From: Osmia lignaria lignaria
Lineage: Eukaryota; Arthropoda; Insecta; Hymenoptera; Megachilidae
Reading direction: 5' to 3'
Assembly (NCBI RefSeq): GCF_051020975.1
Contig: NW_027478167.1
Coordinates: forward strand, 5,890,001-5,954,000
Length of the DNA stretch: 64,000 bases
A model generated the notes under the pieces. The model saw nothing but the letters and a program-made list of their open reading frames with translations. It did not search any database and was not told the DNA's origin. Both the position numbers and the translations under genes were made by a program. Each line of letters starts with the position of its first letter. The stretch's first letter is position 1. This document shows, in pieces, positions 36,001-50,059 of this stretch.

Positions 36001-39000
36001 GATTTCTCTCAAGGGAAGGGGCCTGACGGACATATTTCGAGATATTTCTTCTTCTTGTTGTTCTTCTTCTGCACAGCGAAGCTGGAAGTGGCATTTGCAG
36101 CTCGCAATAGTGCAGAGTTATCTCAAAGAAAGGGGCCACGGTGTTTCTGTATCTCTATTATGTTGGTGCGGCTTCGGAACTTTTAAATATCTTGATATAT
36201 CTCGAGAACTACGCATCTGATCAAAAAATATCATAGAACATAAAAAGTAGGAAACCTAATTCTCTACAAAAAAGGTCTCTTAACATTTTGCCATAGCTCG
36301 CTTCGTTTCCGAGATATTTGCAGATTTATCTCGAGGGAAGGGGCCTGACGGACATATTTCGAGATATTTCTTCTTCTTGTTGTTCTTCTTCTGCACAGCT
36401 AAGCTGGAAGTGGCATTTGCAGCTCGCAATAGTGCAGAGTTATCTCAAAGAAAGGGGCCATGGTGTTTCTGTATCTCTATTATGTTGGTGCGGCTTCGGA
36501 ACTTTTAAATATCTTGATATATCTCGAGAACTACGCATCTGATCAAAAAATATCATAGAATATAAAAAGTAGGAAACTTAATTCTCTACAAAAAAGGTCT
36601 CTTAACATTTTGCCATAGCTCGCTTCGTTTCCGAGATATTTGCAGATTTATCTCGAGGGAAGGGGCCTGACGGACATATTTCGAGATATTTCTTCTTCTT
36701 GTTGTTCTTCTTCTGCACAGCTTTGCTGGAAGTGGCATTTGCAGCTCGCAATAGTGCAGAGTTATCTCAAAGAAAGGGGCCACGGTGTTTCTGTATCTCT
36801 ATTATGTTGGTGCGGCTTCGGAACTTTTAAATATCTCGATATATCTCGAAAACTACGCTTCTGATCAAAAAATATCATACAACGTAAATTGTAGGAAACA
36901 TAATTCTCTACAAAGAAGGTCTCTTAACATTTTGCCATAGCTCGCTTCGTTTCCGAGATATTTGCAGATTTATCTCGAGGGAAGGGGCCTGACGGACATA
37001 TTTCGAGATATTTCTTCTTCTTGTTGTTCTTCTTCTGCACAGCTAAGCTGGAAGTGGCATTTGCGGCTCGCACTAGTGCAGAGTTATCTCAAAGAAAGGG
37101 GCCACGGTGTTTCTGTATCTCTATTATGTTGGTGCGGCTTCGGAACTTTTAAATATCTCGATATATCTCGAAAACTACGCTTCTGATCAAAAAATATCAT
37201 AGAACATAAATTGTAGGAAACATAATTCTCCACAAAAAAGGTCTCTTAAGATTTTGCCATAGCTCGTTTCGTTTCCGAGATATTTGCAGATATATCTCAA
37301 GGGAAGGGGCCTGACGGACATATTTCGAGATATTTCTTCTTCTTGTTGTTCTTCTTCTGCACAGCTAAACTGGAAGTGGCATTTGCAGCTCGCAATAGTG
37401 CAGAGTTATCTCAAAGAAAGGGGCCACGGTGTTTCTGTATCTCTATTATGTTGGTGCGGCTTCGGAACTTTTAAATATCTCGATATATCTCGAGAACTAC
37501 GCTTCTGATCAAAAAATATCATACAACATAAATTGTAGGAAACTTAATTCTCTACAAAAAAGGTCTCTTAACATTTTGCCATAGCTCGATTCGTTTCCGA
37601 GATATTTGCAGATTTATCTCAAGGGAAGGGGCCTGACGGACATATTTCGAGATATTTCTTCTTCTTGTTCTTCTTCTTCTGCACAGCTAAGCTGGAAGTG
37701 GCATTTGCAGCTCGCACTAGTGCAGAGTTATCTCGAAGAAAGGGGCCACGGTGTTTCTTTATCTCTATTATGTTGGTGCGGCTTCGGAACTTTTAAATAT
37801 CTCGATATATCTCGAAAACTACGCATCTGATCAAAAAATATCATAGAACATAAATTGTAGGAAACATAATTCTGTACAAAAAAGATCTCTTAACATTTTG
37901 CCATAGCTCGTTTCGTTTCCGAGATATTTGCAGATATATCTCAAGGGAAGGGGCCTGACGGACATATTTCGAGATATTTCTTCTTCTTGTTGTTCTTCTT
38001 CTGCACAGCTAAACTGGAAGTGGCATTTCCAGCTCGCAATAGTGCAGAGTTATCTCAAAGAAAGGGGCCACGGTGTTTCTGTATCTCTATTATGTTGGTG
38101 CGGCTTCGGAACTTTTAAATATCTTGATATATCTCGAGAACTACGCATCTGATCAAAAAGTATCATAGAACATAAAAAGTAGGAAACTTAATTCTCTCCA
38201 AAAAAGGTCTCTTAACATTTTGCCAGAGCTCGCTTCGTTTCCGAGATATGTGCAGATTTATCTCGAGGGAAGGGGCCTGACGGACATATTTCGAGATATT
38301 TCTTCTTCTTGTTGTTCTTCTTCTGCACAGCTAAGCTGGAAGTGGCATTTGCAGCTCGCAATAGTGCAGAGTTATCTCAAAGAAAGGGGCCACGGTGTTT
38401 CTGTATCTCTATTATGTTGGTGCGACTTCGGAACTTTTAAATATCTTGATGTATCTCGAGAACTACGCATCTGATCAAAAAATATCATAGAACATAAAAA
38501 GTAGGAAACTTAATTCTCTACAAATAAGGTCTCTTAACATTTTGCCATAGCTCGCTTCGTTTCCGCGATATTTGCAGATTTCTCTCAAGGGAAGGGGCCT
38601 GACGGACATATTTCGAGATATTTCTTCTTCTTGTTGTTCTTCTTCTGCACAGCGAAGCTGGAAGTGGCATTTGCAGCTCGCAATAGTGCAGAGTTATCTC
38701 AAAGAAAGGGGCCACGGTGTTTCTGTATCTCTATTATGTTGCTGCGGCTTCGGAACTTTTAAATATCTATATATTTCACGAGAACTACGCATCCGATCAT
38801 AAAATATCATAGAACATAAAAAGTAGGAAACCTAATTCTCTACAAAAAAGGTCTCCTAACATTTTGCCATAGCTCGCTTCGTTTCCGAGATATTTGCAGA
38901 TTTATCTCGAGGGAAGGGGCCTGACGGACATATTTCGAGATATTTCTTCTTCTTGTTGTTCTTCTTCTGCACAGCTAAGCTGGAAGTGGCATTTGCAGCT

Positions 39001-42000
39001 CGCAATAGTGCAGAGTTATCTCAAAGAAAGGGGCCACGGTGTTTCTGTATCTCTATTATGTTGGTGCGGCTTCGGAACTTTTAAATATCTCGATATATCT
39101 CGAAAACTACGCTTCTGATCAAAAAATATCATAGAACATAAATTGTAGGAAACATAATTCTCCACAAAAAAGGTCTCTTAAGATTTTGCCATAGCTCGTT
39201 TCGTTTCCGAGATATTTGCAGATATATCTCAAGGGAAAGGGCCTGACGGACATATTTCGAGATACTTCTTCTTCTTGTTGTTCTTCTTCTGCACAGCTAA
39301 GCTGGAAGTGGCATTTGCAGCTCGCAATAGTGCAGAGTTATCTCAAAGAAAGGGGCCACGGTGTTTCTGTATCTCTATTATGTTGGTGCGGCTTCGGAAC
39401 TTTTAAATATCTCGATATATCTCGAAAACTACGCTTCTGATCAAAAAATATCATACAACATAAATTGTAGGAAACATAATTCTCTACAAAAAAGGTCTCT
39501 TAACATTTTGCCATAGCTCGCTTCGTTTCCGAGATATTTGCAGATATATCTCAAGGGAAGGGGCCTGACGGACATATTTCGAGATATTTCTTCTTCTTGT
39601 TGTTCTTCTGCACAGCTAAGCTGGAAGTGGCATTTGCAGCTCGCAATAGTGCAGAGTTATCTCAAAGAAAGGGGCCACGGTGTTTCTGTATCTCTATTAT
39701 GTTGGTGCGGCTTCGGAACTTTTAAATATCTTGATATACCTCGAGAACTACGCATCTGATCAAAAAATATCATAGAACATAAAAAGTAGGAAACTCAATT
39801 CTCTACAAGAAAGGTCTCTTAACATTTTGCCATAGCTCGCTTCGTTTCCGAGATATTTGCAGATATATCTCAAGGGAAGGGGCCTGACGGACATATTTCG
39901 AGATATTTCTTCTTCTTGTTGTTCTTCTTCTGCACAGCTAAGCTGGAAGTGGCATTTGCGGCTCGCACTAGTGCAGAGTTATCTCAAAGAAAGGGGCCAC
40001 GGTGTTTCTGTATCTCTATTATGTTGGTGCGGCTTCGGAACTTTTAAATATCTCGATATATCTCGAAAACTACGCTTCTGATCAAAAAATATCATAGAAC
40101 ATAAAGTGTAGGAAACACAATTCTCCACAAAAAGGGTCTCTTAAGATTTTGCCATAGCTCGTTTCTTTTCCGAGATATTTGCAGATATATCTCAAGGGAA
40201 GGGGCCTGACGGACATATTTCGAGATATTTCTTCTTCCTGTTGTTCTTCTTCTGCACAGCTAAACTGGAAGTGGCATTTGCAGCTCGCAATAGTGCAGAG
40301 TTATCTCAAAGAAAGGGGCCACGGTGTTTCTGTATCTCTATTATGTTGGTGCGGCTTCGGAACTTTTAAATATCTCGATATATCTCGAAAACTACGCTTC
40401 TGATCAAAAAATATCATAGAACATAAATTGTAGGAAACATAATTCTCTACAAAAAAGGTCTCTTAAGATGTTGCCATAGCTCGTTTCGTTTCCGAGATAT
40501 TTGCAGATATATCTCAAGGGAAGGGGCCTGACGGACATATTTCAAGATATTTCTTCTTCTTGTTGTTCTTCTTCTGCACAGCTAAACTGGAAGTGGCATT
40601 TCCAGCTCGCAATAGTGCAGAGTTATCTCAAAGAAAGGGGCCACGGTGTTTCTGTATCTCTATTATGTTGGTGCGGCTTCGGAACTTTTAAATATCTTGA
40701 TATATCTCGAGAACTACGCATCTGATCAAAAAATATCATAGAACATAAAAAGTAGGAAACTTAATTCTCTACAAAAAAGGTCTCTTAACATTTTGCCATA
40801 GCTCGATTCGTTTCCGAGATATTTGCAGATATATCTCAAGGGAAGGGGCCTGACGGACATATTTCGAGATATTTCTTCTTCTTGTTGTTCTTCTTCTGCA
40901 CAGCTAAACTGGAAGTGGCATTTCCAGCTCGCAATAGTGCAGAGTTATCTCAAAGAAAGGGGCCACGGTGTTTCTGTATCTCTATTATGTTGGTGCGGCT
41001 TCGGAACTTTTAAATATCTTGATATATCTCGAGAACTACGCATCTGATCAAAAAGTATCATAGAACATAAAAAGTAGGAAACTTAATTCTCTCCAAAAAA
41101 GGTCTCTTAACATTTTGCCATAGCTCGCTTCGTTTCCGAGATATGTGCAGATTTATCTGAAGGGAAGGCGCCTGACGGACATATTTCGAGATATTTCTTC
41201 TTCTTGTTGTTCTTCTTCTGCACAGCTAAGCTGGAAGTGGCATTTGCAGCTCGCAATAGTGCAGAGTTATCTCAAAGAAAGGGGCCACGGTGTTGCTGTA
41301 TCTATATTATGTTGGTGCGGCTTCGGAACTTTTAAATATCTTGATATATCTCGAGAACTACGCATCTGATCAAAAAATATCATAGAACATAAAAAGTAGG
41401 AAACTTAATTCTCTACAAAAAAGGTCTCTTAGCATTTTGCCATAGCTCGCTTCGTTTCCGAGATATTTGCAGATTTATCTCGAGGGAAGGGGCCTGACGG
41501 ACATATTTCGAGATATTTCTTCTTCTTGTTGTTCTTCTTCTGCACAGCTAAGCTGGAAGTGGCATTTGCGGCTCGCACTAGTGCAGAGTTATCTCAAAGA
41601 AAGGGGCCACGGTGTTTCTGTATCTCTATTATGTTGGTGCGGCTTCGGAACTTTTAAATATCTCGATATATCTCGAAAACTACGCTTCTGATTAAAAAAT
41701 ATCATAGAACATAAATTGTAGGAAACATAATTCTCCACAAAAAAGGTCTCTTAAGATTTTGCCATAGCTCGTTTCGTTTCCGAGATATTTGCAGATATAT
41801 CTCAAGGGAAGGGGCCTGACGGACATATTTCGAGATATTTCTTCTTCTTGTTGTTCTTCTTCTGCACAGCTAAGCTGGAAGTGGCATTTGCAGCTCGCAA
41901 TAGTGCAGAGTTATCTCAAAGAAAGGGGCCACGGTGTTGCTGTATCTATATTATGTTGGTGCGGCTTCGGAACTTTTAAATATCTTGATATATCTCGAGA

Positions 42001-45000
42001 ACTACGCATCTGATCAAAAAACATCATAGAACATAAAAAGTAGGAAACTTAATTCTCTACAAAAAAGGTCTCTTAACATTTTGCCATAGCTCGCTTCGTT
42101 TCCGAGATATTTGCAGATTTATCTCGAGGGAAGGGGCCTGACGGACATATTTCGAGATATTTCTTCTTCTTGTTGTTCTTCTTCTGCACAGCTAAGCTGG
42201 AAGTGGCATTTGCGGCTCGCACTAGTGCAGAGTTATCTCAAAGAAAGGGGCCACGGTGTTTCTGTATCTCTATTATGTTGGTGCGACTTCGGAACTTTTA
42301 AATATCTTGATATTTCTCGAGAACTACGCATCTGATCAAAAAATATCATAGAACATAAAAAGTAGGAAACTTAATTCTCTACAAAAAAGGTCTCTTAACA
42401 TTTTGCCATAGCTCGCTTCGTTTCCGAGATATTTGCAGATTTATCTCGAGGGAAGGGGCCTGACGGACATATTTCGAGATATTTGTTCTTCTTGATGTTC
42501 TTCTTCTGCACAGCTAAGCTGGAAGTGGCATTTGCAGCTCGCAATAGTGCAGAGTTATCTCAAAGAAAGGGGCCACGGTGTTTCTGTATCTCTATTATGT
42601 TGGGGCGGCTTCGGAACTTTTAAATATCTCGATATATCTCGAAAACTACGCTTCTGATCAAAAAATATCATGCAACATAAATTGTAGGAAACATAATTCT
42701 CTACAAAAAAGGTCTCTTAACATTTTGCCATAGCTCGCTTCGTTTCCGAGATATTTGCAGATATATCTCAAGGGAAGGGGCCTGACGGACATATTTCGAG
42801 ATATTTCTTCTTCTTGCTGTTCTTCTTCTGCACAGCTAAGCTGGAAGTGGCATTTGCAGCTCGCAACAGTGCAGAGTTATCTCAAAGAAAGGGGCCACGG
42901 TGTTTCTGTATCTCTATTATGTTGGTGCAGCTTCGGAACTTTTAAATATCTTGATATATCTCTAGAACTACGCATCTGATCAAAAAATATCAAAGAACAT
43001 AAAAAGTAGAAAACTTAATTTTCTACAAAAAAGGTCTCTTAACATTTTGCCATAGCTCGCTTCGTTTCCGAGATATATGCAGATTTATCTCAAGGGAAGG
43101 GGCCTGACTGACATATTTCGAGATATTTCTTCTTCTTGTTGTTCTTCTTCTGCACAGCTAAGCTGGAAGTGGCATTTGCGGCTCGCACTAGTGCAGAGTT
43201 ATCTCAAAGAAAGGGGCCACGGTGTTTCTGTATCTCAATTATGTTGGTGCGGCTTTGGAACTTTTAAATATCTCGATATATCTCGAAAACTACGCTTCTG
43301 ATCAAAAAATATCATAGAACATAAAAAGTAGGAAACTTAATTCTCTACAAAAAAGGTCTCTTAACATTTTGCCATAGCTCGCTTCGTTTCCGAGATATGT
43401 GCAGATTTATCTCAAGGGAAGGGGCCTGACGGACATATTTCGAGATATTTCTTCTTCTTGTTGTTCTTCTTCTGCACAGCTAAGCTCGAAGTGGCATTTG
43501 CAGCTCGCAATAGTGCAGAGTTATCTCAAAGAAAGGGGCCACGGTGTTTCTGTATCTCTATTATGTTGGTGCGGCTTCGAAACTTTTAAATATCTTGATA
43601 TATGTCAAGAACTACGCATCTGATCAAAAAATATCATAGAACATAAAAAGTAGGAAACTTAATTCTCTACAAAAAAGGTCTCTTAACATTTTGCCATAGC
43701 TCGCTTCGTTTCCGAGATATGTGCAGATTTATCTCAAGGGAAGGGGCCTGACGGACATATTTCGAGATATTTCTTCTTCTTGTTGTTCTTCTTCTGCACA
43801 GCTAAGCTCGAAGTGGCATTTGCAGCTCGCAATAGTGCAGAGTTATCTCAAAGAAAGGGGCCACGGTGTTTCTGTATCTCTATTATGTTGGTGCGGCTTC
43901 GGAACTTTTAAATATCTCGATATATCTCGAAAACTACGCTTCTGATCAAAAAATATCATAGAACATAAATTGTAGGAAACATAATTCTCTACAAAAAAGG
44001 TCTCTTAACATTTTGCCATAGCTCGTTTCGTTTCCGAGATATTTGCAGATATATCTCAAGGGAAGGGGCCTGACGGACATATTTCGAGATATTTCTTCTT
44101 CTTGTTGTTCTTCTTCTGCACAGCTAAGCTCGAAGTGGCATTTGCAGCTCGCAATAGTGCAGAGTTATCTCAAAGAAAGGGGCCACGGTGTTTCTGTATC
44201 TCTATTATGTTGGTGCGGCTTCGGAACTTTTAAATATCTCGATATATCTCGAAAACTACGCTTCTGATCAAAAAATATCATAGAACATAAATTGTAGGAA
44301 ACATAATTCTCTACAAAAAAGGTCTCTTAACATTTTGCCATAGCTCGTTTCGTTTCCGAGATATTTGCAGATATATCTCAAGGGAAGGGGCCTGACGGAC
44401 ATATTTCGAGATATTTCTTCTTCTTGTTGTTCTTCTTCTGCACAGCTAAACTGGAAGTGCCATTTCCAGCTCGCAATAGTGCAGAGTTATCTCAAAGAAA
44501 GGGGCCACGGTGTTTCTGTATCTCTATTATGTTGGTGCGGCTACGGAACTTTTGAATATCTTGATATATCTCGAGAACAACGCATCTGATCAAAAAATAT
44601 TATAGAACATAAAAAGTAGGAAACTTAATTCTCTACCAAAAAGGTCTCTTAACATTTTGCCATAGCTCGCTTCGTTTCCGAGATATATGCAGATTTATCT
44701 CAAGGGAAGGGGCCTGACGGACATATTTCGAGATATTTCTTCTTCTTGTTGTTCTTCTTCTGCACAGCTAAGCTGGAAGTGGCATTTGCGGCTCGCACTA
44801 GTGCAGAGTTATCTCAAAGAAAGGGGCCACGGTGTATCTGTATCTCTATTATGTTGGTGCGGCTTCGGAACTTTTAAATATCTCGATATATCTCGAAAAC
44901 TACGCTTCGGATCAAAAAATATCATAGAACATAAATTGTAGGAAACATAATTCTCTACAAAAAAGGTCTCTTAAGATTTTGCCATAGCTCGCTTCGTTTC

Positions 45001-46518
45001 CGACATATTTGCAGATATATCTCAAGGGAAGGGGCCTGACGGACATATTTCGAGATATTTCTTCTTCTTGTTGTTCTTCTTCTGCACAGCTAAGCTGGAA
45101 GTGGCATTCACAGCTCACAATAGTGCAGAGTTATCTCAACGAAAGGGGCCACGGTGTTTCTGTATCTCTATTATGTTGGTGCGGCTTCGGAACTTTTAAA
45201 TATCTTGATATATCTCGAGAACTACGCATCTGATCAAAAAATATCATAGAACATAAAAAGTAGGAAACTTAATTCTCTACAAAAAAGGTCTCTTAACATT
45301 TTGCCATAGCTCGCTTCGTTTCCGACATATTTGCAGATATATCTCAAGGGAAGGGGCCTGACGGACATATTTCGAGATATTTCTTCTTCTTGTTGTTCTT
45401 CTTCTGCACAGCTAAGCTGGAAGTGGCATTTGCAGCTCGCAATAGTGCAGAGTTATCTCAAAGAAAGGGGCCACGGTGTTTCTGTATCTCTATTATGTTG
45501 GTGCGGCTTCGGAACTTTTAAATATCTTGATATATCTCGAGAACTACGCATCTGATCAAAAAATATCATAGAACATGAAAAGTAGGAAACTTAATTCTCT
45601 ACAAAAAAGGTCTCTTAACATTTTGCCATAGCTCTCTTCGTTTCCGAGATATTTGCAGATTTATCTCAAGGGAAGGGGCCTGACGGACATATTTCGAGAT
45701 ATTTCTTCTTCTTGTTGTTCTTCTTCTGCACAGCTAAGCTGGAAGTGGCATTTGCAGCTCGCAATAGTGCAGAGTTATCTCAAAGAAAGGGGCCACGGTG
45801 TTTCTGTATCTCTATTATGTTGGTGCGGCTTCGGAACTTTTAAATATCTTGATATATCTCGAGAACTACGCATCTGATCAAAAAATATCATAGAACATGA
45901 AAAGTAGGAAACTTAATTCTCTACAAAAAAGGTCTCTTAACATTTTGCCATAGCTCGCTTCGTTTCCGAGATATTTGCAGATTTATCTCAAGGGAAGGGG
46001 CCTAACGGACATATTTCGAGATATTTCTTCTTCTTGTTGTTCTTCTTCTGCACAGCTAAACTGGAAGTGGCATTTCCAGCTCGCAATAGTGCAGAGTCAT
46101 CTCAAAGAAAGGGGCCACGGTGTTTCTGTATCTCTATTATGTTGGTGCGGCTTCGGAACTTTTAAATATCTTGATATATCTCGAGAACTACGCGTCTGAT
46201 CAAAAAATATCATAAAACATAAAAAGTAGGAAACATAATTCTGTACAAAAAAGGTCTCTTAGCATTTTGCCATAGCTCGCTTCGTTTCCGAGATATTTGC
46301 AGATTTATCTCAAGGGAAGGGGCCTGACGGACATATTTCGAGATATTTCTTCTTCTTGTTGTTCTTCTTCTGCACAGCTAAGCTGGAAGTGGCATTTACA
46401 GCTCGCAATAGTGCAGAGTTATCTCAAAGAAAGGGGCCACGGTGTTTCTGTATCTCTATTATGTTGGTGCGGCTTCGGAACCTTTAAATATCTTGATATA
46501 TCTCGAGAACTACGCATC
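30100..46518 (+). repeat. Block VI: units 95-145, long mixed block
   Basis: Fifty-one units, all 322 bp except one of 319 at 39438. A marker pair recurs: a unit with AAACTGG and TTCCAGCTC, followed by one with AAAAAGTATCATAG, TTCTCTCCAAAAAAGG and GAGATATGTGCAG. Pairs start at 31388, 33964, 35252, 37828 and 40723. Units with ATCTCGAGGGAAGGGG cluster at 34608-42654. Two related units with GATTTCTCTCAAGG and CACAGCGAAGCTGG start at 35896 and 38472, eight units apart. Confidence 0.7.
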
Positions 46519-46840
46519 TGATCAAAAAATATCATAGAACATAAAAAGTAGGAAACTTAATTCTCTACAAAAAAGGTCTCTTAACATTTTGCCATAGCTC
46601 GCTTCGTTTCCGAGATATTTGCAGATTTATCTCAAGGGAAGGGGCCTGACGGACATATTTCGAGATATTTCTTCTTCTCGTTGTTCTTCTTCTGCACAGC
46701 TAAGCTGTAAGTGGCATTTGCGGCTCGCGCTAGTGCAGAGTTATCTCAAAGAAAGGGGCCACGGTGTTTCTGTATCTCTATTATGTTGGTGCGGCTTCGG
46801 AAATTTTAAATATCTTGATATATCTCGAGAACTACGCATC

Positions 46841-48128
46841 TGATCAAAAAATATCATAGAACATAAAAAGTAGGAAACTTAATTCTCTACAAAAAAGATC
46901 TCTTAACATTTTGCCATAGCTCGCTTCGTTTCCGAGATATTTGCAGATTTATCTCAAGGGAAGGGGCCTGACGGACATATTTCGAGATATTTCTTCTTCT
47001 CGTTGTTCTTCTTCTGCACAGCTAAGCTGTAAGTGGCATTTGCGGCTCGTGCTAGTGCAGAGTTATCTCAAAGAAAGGGGCCACGGTGTTTCTGTATCTC
47101 TATTATGTTGGTGCGGCTTCGGAACTTTTAAATATCTTGATATATCTCGAGAACTACGCATCTGATCAAAAAATATCATAGAACATAAAAAGTAGGAAAC
47201 TTAATTCTCTACAAAAAAGATCTCTTAACATTTTGCCATAGCTCGCTTCGTTTCCGAGATATTTGCAGATTTATCTCAAGGGAAGGGGCCTGACGGACAT
47301 ATTTCGAGATACTTCTTCTTCTTGTTGTTCTTCTTCTGCACAGCTAAGCTGGAAGTGGCATTTGCAGCTCGCTATAGTGCAGAGTTATCTCAAAGAAAGG
47401 GGCCACGGTGTTTCTGTATCTCTATTATGTTGGTGCGGCTTCGGAACTTTTAAATATCTTAATATATCTCGAGAACTACGCATCTGATCAAAAAATATCA
47501 TAGAACATAAAAAGTAGGAAACTTAATTCTCTACAAAAAAGGTCTCTTAACATTTTGCCATAGCTCGCTTCGTTTCCGAGATATTTGCAGATTTATCTCA
47601 AGGGAAGGGGCCTCACGGACATATTTCGAGATATTTCTTCTTCTTGTTGTTCTTCTTCTGCACAGCTAAGCTGGAAGTGGCATTTGCAGCTCGCAATAGT
47701 GCAGAGATATCTCAAAGAAAGGGGCCACGGTGTTTCTGTATCTCTATTATGTTGGTGCGGCTTCGGAACTTTTAAATATCTTGATATATCTCGAGAACTA
47801 CGCGTCTGATCAAAAGATATCATAGAACATAAAAAGTAGGAAACATAATTCTGTACAAAAAAGGTCTCCTAACATTTTGCCATAGCTCGCTTCGTTTCCG
47901 AGATATTTGCAGATTTATCTCAAGGGAAGGGGCCTGACGGACATATTTCGAGATATTTCTTCTTCTTGTTGTTCTTCTTCTGCACAGCTAAGCTGGAAGT
48001 GGCATTTGCGGCTCGCACTAGTGCACAGTTATCTCAAAGAAAGGGGCCACGGTGTTTCTGTATCTCTATTATGTTGGTGCGGCTTCGGAACTTTTAAGTA
48101 TCTCGATATATCTCGAAAACTACGCTTC
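46841..48128 (+). repeat. Tetramer higher-order repeat, copy 1 (1,288 bp)
   Basis: Types a, b, c, d of block VII in order. The unit at 46519 is another type a, so the preceding region also belongs to this expansion. Confidence 0.88.
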
Positions 48129-49416
48129 TGATCAAAAAATATCATAGAACATAAAAAGTAGGAAACTTAATTCTCTACAAAAAAGATCTCTTAACATTTT
48201 GCCATAGCTCGCTTCGTTTCCGAGATATTTGCAGATTTATCTCAAGGGAAGGGGCCTGACGGACATATTTCGAGATATTTCTTCTTCTCGTTGTTCTTCT
48301 TCTGCACAGCTAAGCTGTAAGTGGCATTTGCGGCTCGCGCTAGTGCAGAGTTATCTCAAAGAAAGGGGCCACGGTGTTTCTGTATCTCTATTATGTTGGT
48401 GCGGCTTCGGAACTTTTAAATATCTTGATATATCTCGAGAACTACGCATCTGATCAAAAAATATCATAGAACATAAAAAGTAGGAAACTTAATTCTCTAC
48501 AAAAAAGATCTCTTAACATTTTGCCATAGCTCGCTTCGTTTCCGAGATATTTGCAGATTTATCTCAAGGGAAGGGGCCTGACGGACATATTTCGAGATAC
48601 TTCTTCTTCTTGTTGTTCTTCTTCTGCACAGCTAAGCTGGAAGTGGCATTTGCAGCTCGCTATAGTGCAGAGTTATCTCAAAGAAAGGGGCCACGGTGTT
48701 TCTGTATCTCTATTATGTTGGTGCGGCTTCGGAACTTTTAAATATCTTAATATATCTCGAGAACTACGCATCTGATCAAAAAATATCATAGAACATAAAA
48801 AGTAGGAAACTTAATTCTCTACAAAAAAGATCTCTTAACATTTTGCCATAGCTCGCTTCGTTTCCGAGATATTTGCAGATTTATCTCAAGGGAAGGGGCC
48901 TCACGGACATATTTCGAGATATTTCTTCTTCTTCTTGTTCTTCTTCTGCACAGCTAAGCTGGAAGTGGCATTTGCAGCTCGCAATAGTGCAGAGATATCT
49001 CAAAGAAAGGGGCCACGGTGTTTCTGTATCTCTATTATGTTGGTGCGGCTTCGGAACTTTTAAATATCTTGATATATTTCGAGAACTACGCGTCTGATCA
49101 AAAAATATCATAGAACATAAAAAGTAGGAAACATAATTCTGTACAAAAAAGGTCTCCTAACATTTTGCCATAGCTCGCTTCGTTTCCGAGATATTTGCAG
49201 ATTTATCTCAAGGGAAGGGGCCTGACGGACATATTTCGAGATATTTCTTCTTCTTGTTGTTCTTCTTCTGCACAGCTAAGCTGGAAGTGGCATTTGCGGC
49301 TCGCACTAGTGCACAGTTATCTCAAAGAAAGGGGCCACGGTGTTTCTGTATCTCTATTATGTTGGTGCGGCTTCGGAACTTTTAAATATCTTAATATATC
49401 TCGAGAACTACGCATC
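48129..49416 (+). repeat. Tetramer higher-order repeat, copy 2 (1,288 bp)
   Basis: Types a, b, c and a chimeric last unit. Differences from copy 1 include CTCGCGC for CTCGTGC near 48336 and a changed TTC tract at 48926-48945. The last unit (49095-49416) begins as type d but ends ATCTTAATATATCTCGAGAAC as type b does. Confidence 0.88.
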
Positions 49417-49738
49417 TGATCAAAAAATATCATAGAACATAAAAAGTAGGAAACTTAATTCTCTACACAAAAGGTCTCTTAACATTTTGCCATAGCTCGC
49501 TTCGTTTCCGAGATATTTGCAGATTTATCTCAAGGGAAGGGGCCTCACGGACATATTTCGAGATATTTCTTCTTCTTGTTGTTCTTCTTCTGCACAGCTA
49601 AGCTGGAAGTGGCATTTGCAGCTCGCAATATTGCAGAGATATCTCAAAGAAAGGGGCCACGGTGTTTCTGTATCTCTATTATGTTGGTGCGGCTTCGGAA
49701 CTTTTAAATATCTTGATATATCTCGAGAACTACGCGTC

Positions 49739-50059
49739 TGATCAAAAAATATCATAGAACATAAAAAGTAGGAAACATAATTCTGTACAAAAAAGGTCTC
49801 CTAACATTTTGCCATAGCTCGCTTCGTTTCCGAGATATTTGCAGATTTATCTCAAGGGAAGGGGCCTGACGGACATATTTCGAGATATTTCTTCTTCTTG
49901 TTGTTCTTCTTCTGCACAGCAAAGCTGGAAGTGGCATTTTCACTCGCACTAGTGCACAGTTATCTCAAAGAAAGGGGCCACGGTGTTTCTGTATCTCTAT
50001 TATGTTGGTGCGGCTTCGGAACCTTTAAATATCTCGATATATCTCGAAAACTACGCTTC
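49739..50059 (+). repeat. 321-bp monomer
   Basis: The centre reads GTGGCATTTTCACTCGCAC, one base shorter and rearranged relative to GTGGCATTTGCGGCTCGCAC. It otherwise resembles type d of the tetramer (CTGTACAAAAAAGG, GTGCACAG) and has AGCAAAGCTGG. Confidence 0.9.
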
